Assembly (NCBI RefSeq): GCF_022458985.1
Contig: NC_061775.1
Span: forward strand, 26,246,319-26,310,318
Direction: 5' to 3'
DNA: 64,000 nucleotides
From: Mugil cephalus
Lineage: Eukaryota; Chordata; Actinopteri; Mugiliformes; Mugilidae
The number at the start of each line of letters is the position of its first letter. Within the stretch, counting starts at the first letter, position 1. The position numbers and the translations under genes are program-made. Shown piece after piece: positions 59,151 through 64,000 of this stretch. Below the pieces are notes generated by a model. That model was given only the letters and a program-made list of their open reading frames with translations, did not search any database and was not told where the DNA came from.

Positions 59151-62100
59151 TTTAGATTGACTCTTAATAAGACAATAAATCAATCAATAACTAAATAACA
59201 AGGGAGAAAATGAACTGCAGTGGACACATCTGAATGTTCACATGTGATGAAGTGAGATATCTCCAAACGGCTGCAGCTGCTCCCACGTGACTCTGAGCGT
59301 GGGTGACCTTGAGATGGACGTGAGTGACAGATTTTCCCTGAGCACCGTGGAAGCGAGCGTGTGCGTTTGTGTACGTGTGTTGGCAGCTCTGGGCCTGTGT
59401 CCTGTACGAACCTGATGCCCGGACGCCAGGCTTGTCTTCAGGGTGCGGCTCACGGTTTGACAAGGAGGTGACAAGTAGTGTCTCACCTCCCTTTTCCTCC
59501 CCAAAGACTTATTAGGAGTTACAGATCCAGGAGGAGGAGGAGGAGAAGGAGGAGGAGGTTCGGAAGGAGTCTGCCATGAGTGTGTGTCTGCCGTTTCAGT
59601 CTCCAACCACACCCTTATTATGGCACATACCAGAGATGGCTCAGGAATTTTTGAGGCGTTCATCAGAATGCAACCCACACAAATAAAATAATAATTAAAT
59701 TAGATAAGACCAAATTTAATAATCAAGTTGAATTTGTTTGCAGTAATGTCTCCAAAATGTCCCAGTAAACACTAGAATGATTTATATGCGCACATAGAGG
59801 AATCATTCATGACCATTTTCTTCTTCTTCTTTTTTTTTAGTTTTCTACTGGTAAACAAGTCAATAACCAGGAAGCTTTTGGAAACTGTAACCGCCTCACG
59901 TGTCAGTTCAGTGCTTTCTCATTCATTTATGTTTAGTTCCTGCCTACCTGTTTCAGTTGAGGTGGTGCTCTTTGTTTTTGTTTCCACATGGTGCAACTTT
60001 TAACGAGGCGGCACATGGCGAGGGATGAGTAACACGGTCGGTTGTCTGCACACTCGATAAAGTTAAGTTAAATGAAGAGTTACAAGGAATAAATGTAAAC
60101 AAAGAAGACAAAGATGAGATGAAGCTGCTTTGAGTCGTGTGCAGCCTACGAGGTGTGTTTATTGGTGTATTTGTGTAATTGAATTAAACTACGAGCCGTG
60201 CGTTAAGACATTTATTTACCTGATTATTTGTTTTCTTTACATGCTCACTGCTTAAAGATGCTACAGAAACCTGGAATTACAGCAAGATCAGCATCGTTTG
60301 CGGCGCCATTGTCCTTAAAACTGTCCAAACTCAGTTGCATCACGGTCCGTTTCTGCCAGTGAAAGGATTTCTCCGTATTTCAAGCAGCATCGTTTGTCTC
60401 CGTGTGACCCAGATTGGTTCAGGTGTCATGTGGCAGCTCCCCGACAGCCCCTCCCTCTTATTCACCCTCCACCACTACCACCCCCACCCCCACACCACCT
60501 TCCAACTGGCTCTGTGTCCATACCCCCAGGAGGCATATCCATGTCACCCTGCTGCACAGGTACACCACTGTCACAGGATCTGTGAGCTGCAGCAGCGACC
60601 TGCCGCCGGTCTGCTCTACGCTCCTGATAAATCTGAGAGGAACAGTGGGAACGCGTTCACATTTAAATTATTTTACGTCATGATCTGTATTCATCATGTA
60701 AAACAAACCGAAAACAAAGTCAAATCGTGTTGTAGCTGAGCACAGAGCTCCTCTCAGTTTCCCTGTACAGTCACCTCTTTCACCTTCAATGCAAAACTCC
60801 CACAGGCAACGAATGAGTCTCCTCTTTGTCTTGTCCTCTCTTTAGCTCTCCTCCTCCCTCTCACTCTCACACACACACACACAAACACACACCTGCGCAG
60901 GTGTAAACGCAAGAATGAGAGCTGCCTCCTTGGTTTCGTTTCCTTGACTCAGCCGGGTTATTAAAAATTTACCGCTGTCAAAGCCATGAGAGAAAAACTC
61001 CTGACGCTCCCCTTTATGTGTGTGTGTGTGTGTGTGTGTCTGTCAATGTGTCTTTTGGTTCACGGTTGCTATGTAACCAGCTCCACCCAAGCCTCCACCA
61101 CAGAGACGGTATCAGCGCATGCAAGTGTGTGCAAATATATTCTGTGTGTACGAAACGAATCCAAATTGCCACGAGCAATAAAGTAGGACGACGTTAATGA
61201 GCCACAAATAAAGGACTGAGCTCAGACATGTCAACTTATTCTGTCCTTGTCTTTGAAGCTGCAAGAACTGCCCGGATTTTCTTTGACTCTCTGTCTAAGG
61301 TACAAACAAGATTTAGCCTGAAAGTGCATTTGATCAGAATTCAGAAAGAATAAGCAGCAGCTGTTTTAAACTTCATTTGGTTTTGGTTCCAGCAAACTCG
61401 TTTTTTTTTAATGATCTTGCTTGTGATTCATTATTTCAGTAGTGGATAGAAAAGGTACAGATGGAAAAGGTGAACCGTTACCTGGTCAGAATCAAACAGT
61501 TACACACTGTGTATCCTCTACACTCCAAAATATCTGATACTAGAAAAGAAAATCTATTCAGCTTCTTTTGCAGTGTATATACAGTAGACTATGTACATCC
61601 AAGTAGTCATACATAAAACAGTCTGCACCAGCTCGGGGCCTTAGCCACGGACATGAGCCGGTTTTCCATACACGGCCTACCTCCACACCGCTCTGCACCG
61701 CCCACATTAAATCACTATTTCCATTGTTAGAAGGTGAACTGAAATACTTCTCTGGGTACTTTTTAGTACCTTTAGTTTTGACTAGACAGATGGGATTGAC
61801 TAGTAGTAAGCTGCTCACTTTCAACTTTCTGCTTTCGTGTCGGTAGATTCTTTTAAATGATGACTGGAAAAGTAATGTTGTTGTGGACCAACCCAAGGGT
61901 GAGGTCCTTTCTGTCCTTGTTGGGAGAAGAGAATAGTCTATACAGCAGGAATTGGACGGGACCTCTGGGAACGACAAGGTTTTCCAGCGGATAGCGGCTG
62001 AGCCAAAACTTTATCAGGACGGTAAAACAAATGAAGGAGAAGCTTAAAAAACTTAAGGCCGACAGGGAAGCTTGCCTTGAATCCATTAGACCGTTGGTGC

Positions 62101-62400
62101 AGACCTCCGCTAAGTTTTTATCTTTTATTACATTCATTGTGTTCTGCTTGAAAGCTCATAACTGCATGTTTTCTTTCGTTCACTGGTTGTTGGAACATAA
62201 CTTTACCGTGTAGCCCGCCGTTGCTAGTAGCAATGAGCGTGGGTGTCGCTAAAGCTCGCAAAACCGGGGTGTGGGGCAGTGAGGTGTGGAGTGGTGTAGA
62301 GCTAGGCTGTGGTGTGGAAATCCGGCTATAGAGAGGCTCAAACACGTGGCCTCGTGGTTCTGAAGTTTTCCAACCACTAGCCCACAGACCCACCCTTGAG
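59151..62400. other. Intergenic DNA without recognised gene
   Basis: Contains a (TG)n tract at 61016-61039 and pyrimidine-rich tracts near 60820-60890. Open frames have no splice context or family match. In human the next gene after SLC22A23 is PXDC1, and no PXDC1-like exon was recognised here. Confidence 0.45.
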
Positions 62401-62419
62401 TTCAGATAAGGGGGGGGGG

Positions 62420-62585
62420 CTGTGGCATCGCGGTTAGAGAAGCAGCTTGGGGCCGAAGGGTCACGGGCTGTGCAACAGTGCACAATGTTGCACGAGTGGC
62501 AGCTCCCTGCTCCCCCCGAGGGTATAAATGGATGCAGAGGAAGTGTTTCCACATAAGGGATCGATAAATTAATTATTATTATTAT
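62420..62585 (+). mobile_element. SINE-like fragment with (ATT)n tail
   Basis: The head (GCTGTGGCATCGCGGTTAGA) resembles a decayed tRNA-derived A-box region, and GAAGGGTCACGGGCTGTGC a weak B-box. It continues with TCCCTGCTCCCCCCGAGGG and TATAAATGGATGCAGAGGAA, phrases common in teleost SINEs, and ends in tandem ATT units (62572-62590). Assignment to a SINE family is not made. Confidence 0.5.
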
Positions 62586-62589
62586 TATT

Positions 62590-63115
62590 GGATGTCATCT
62601 GCGTAATATCATCAAATTTAGGGACATCCTTTCTCAGAGTGATGCGGAAAAACTAGTTCATGCATTTGTGTCTTCCATGCTGGATTATTGTAACTCATTA
62701 CTGTCTGGCTCCAAATATTCTTTTTAAAAAGCCTCCGATTGATTCAAAATGTTGCAGCGCTGACGGGAATTAGCAAGAGAGATCATGTTACTCCAGATTT
62801 AGTTTCTCTTCTTTAGCTCCCTTTAAAATCTAGAATTGAATTTAAACTCGTCCCCCTGACATAAAAGGCCCTGAAAGGCCTAGCTCCATCATATCTGAAA
62901 GACCTCATTGTACCGCGTCGTCCCAACAGATCAGTACGAGCTCAAAGTGCAGGTCTGCTTCTGGTTCCTAGAGTTTCCAAAAGTAGAATGGGAGGTAGAG
63001 GCTTCGGCTATCAGGCTCCTCTCCTGTGGAGGCAGACGCCGTCTCTGCTTTTAAGATCAGGCTGAAGACTTTTCCTTTGTGATGAACTTTATAGAGCTGG
63101 ACTGGACCACCCCTT
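62590..63115 (+). mobile_element. LINE 3' portion, broken
   Basis: The plus strand in mixed frames reads KLVHAFVSSMLDYCNSLLSG, then QNVAALTG, KRDHVTPDLVS, then KALKGLAPSYLKDLIVPRRP, QSAGLLLVPRVSKSRMGGRG and a closing TFPL-like segment. These are hallmark phrases of the reverse-transcriptase C-terminal region of a widespread fish LINE. Stops and frameshifts break it. Confidence 0.8.
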
Positions 63116-63514
63116 AGATATCCTGCTTGTATTTTATTGATTCACACAGGGAAATTATTTTGTCACAAGATAAGACACATGAGAATAAAATAAAATAAGA
63201 ATGAGGCAGAAGTAAAATTTATAATTTATAATGTGTTTTATTTAATTAATAAGGATAATGTAAAAAACACCAGTAATTTATCTAAACAGAATTCCTGAAT
63301 TGTATCATGTTAATGCTTTTTATATGTGTTTATTCTGATATTATATCGATTTTATACTAGATTCAGAGGATTATTGCTCTGTTGGTTAGCAAACCTTTAT
63401 ATGCTTTAACCATGCTGAACCACAACTGACTGAGACATATATAATATGAAATTAAGCATAAAAATAACAAACGGTAAAGAAAGCAGTGTTGTAACTCTCG
63501 TGTCTGTTAAATAG

Positions 63515-63610
63515 GTTTCCAGTCCCTATGCTAAGCTAAGCTAAGCTAAGCTAAACTAGCCCCTCTGCTGGCTGTGGCTTCATATTTAGGGCGCAGACAT
63601 GTTTGCATTT
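63515..63610. repeat. Fish interspersed repeat with (CTAAG)n
   Basis: CTATG followed by five CTAAG units (63531-63554), then CTCTGCTGGCTGTGGCTTCAT and GGGCGCAGACATG. This order is common in teleost genomes. The stretch at 8815-8930 holds the reverse-complement pentamer in the same family context. Confidence 0.55.
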
Positions 63611-64000
63611 AGTTTTCGTGCCTGTTTGACCTTTGAATCGCTGACTTCCTCATTTGTGAAGATCGTCTTTCACAGGATATTTATTAGGCTCCTGTGTAAA
63701 TTAAATAAAATGCAGCTTTTTGTTCTTCATTTATTTTACTTTTTCACATTTCCAGAAGCTTCTGACTTCTGACTGTGCAATACTACACTTGAATATTTCT
63801 CTGCGTATTTATTGCACTCATTCATTCTTTCGTTTTGAATGTGAATGAGAATTTAGCGCCTCCACACCGTGTGTCTGTTCAGTACCTGTGCAGGTGTCAA
63901 CTGCAGAGTGTCAAAAACCTTCAGGGTACGGAAGAGACAAGAAACCACCCGGCCACACCCGGCTCTTCTCTTTATTCTTTGTTCAAGGTGTAAACTCTAA
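63611..64000. other. Window end without recognised gene
   Basis: A minus-strand reading at about 63890-63960 (RVVSCLFRTLKVFDTLQL) ends at a possible donor, but no acceptor or family match supports an exon. Confidence 0.35.

Noticed and set aside
60335-60739. 134-codon plus-strand open frame with His/Pro-rich segment
   Set aside because: Composition follows CCACC-type simple sequence; no domain, no splice context and no conserved neighbour role.
63860-63960. Possible minus-strand exon reading RVVSCLFRTLKVFDTLQL with a GT donor
   Set aside because: No acceptor with a pyrimidine tract, no family match, and it is too short to judge at the window edge.
1-64000. tRNA, rRNA, snRNA, CRISPR or prokaryotic operon signals
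   Set aside because: None seen by eye. The only tRNA-like text is the SINE head at 62420, which lacks intact A and B boxes. A covariance-model scan would be needed to exclude small RNA genes.

Overview
This is a stretch of vertebrate nuclear DNA, almost certainly from a ray-finned (teleost) fish. The genes are split by GT-AG introns, coding exons are GC-rich in an AT-rich background, CA/TG microsatellites are common, and there are many decayed Tc1-like elements, hAT-like and TTAA-flanked elements and LINE tails of the kinds typical of teleost genomes. The species cannot be told from the window. No bacterial, phage, CRISPR or viral system was seen.

Six protein-coding genes are supported. From left to right they are: the last coding exon of EXOC2 (+, 62-155); IRF4 (-, 9849-16236, complete, 447 aa); DUSP22 (-, 18762-26207, complete, 197 aa); BPHL (+, 29923-32561, complete, 285 aa); PSMG4 (+, 33699-35727, complete, 124 aa); and SLC22A23 (-, 37402-57976, complete, 629 aa). 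For each complete gene I assembled exons by reading splice sites by eye. In all five cases the exon phases agree and the sum is a whole number of codons, which is a strong internal check.

The layout is two blocks that in human both lie on chromosome 6p25 but far apart: EXOC2-IRF4-DUSP22 and BPHL-PSMG4-SLC22A23. Order and orientation inside each block match human. Here the blocks touch: DUSP22 and BPHL are head to head with 3.7 kb between start codons. The tubulin genes that separate BPHL from PSMG4 in human are absent. The genes do not form an operon. Functions are separate: exocytosis tethering, lymphoid transcription control, a JNK/TCR-linked phosphatase, a mitochondrial serine hydrolase, a proteasome assembly chaperone and an orphan membrane transporter.

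The space between genes and the SLC22A23 introns are rich in relics. They include a full-length but broken Tc1-like copy (1957-3070), a second Tc1-like copy (575-1570), four copies of one internally deleted Tc1-like derivative, three copies of a TTAA-ended repeat, a hAT-type element with an 8-bp target duplication (50797-51287), two inverted copies of one repeat inside a single SLC22A23 intron, and LINE/SINE fragments at 28-29 kb and 62.4-63.1 kb. No new biological system was found. The points most worth a second look are the synteny junction, the shared-deletion transposon family, the intronic inverted repeat pair, a six-residue in-frame insertion in SLC22A23, and the convergent poly(A) signals of PSMG4 and SLC22A23.
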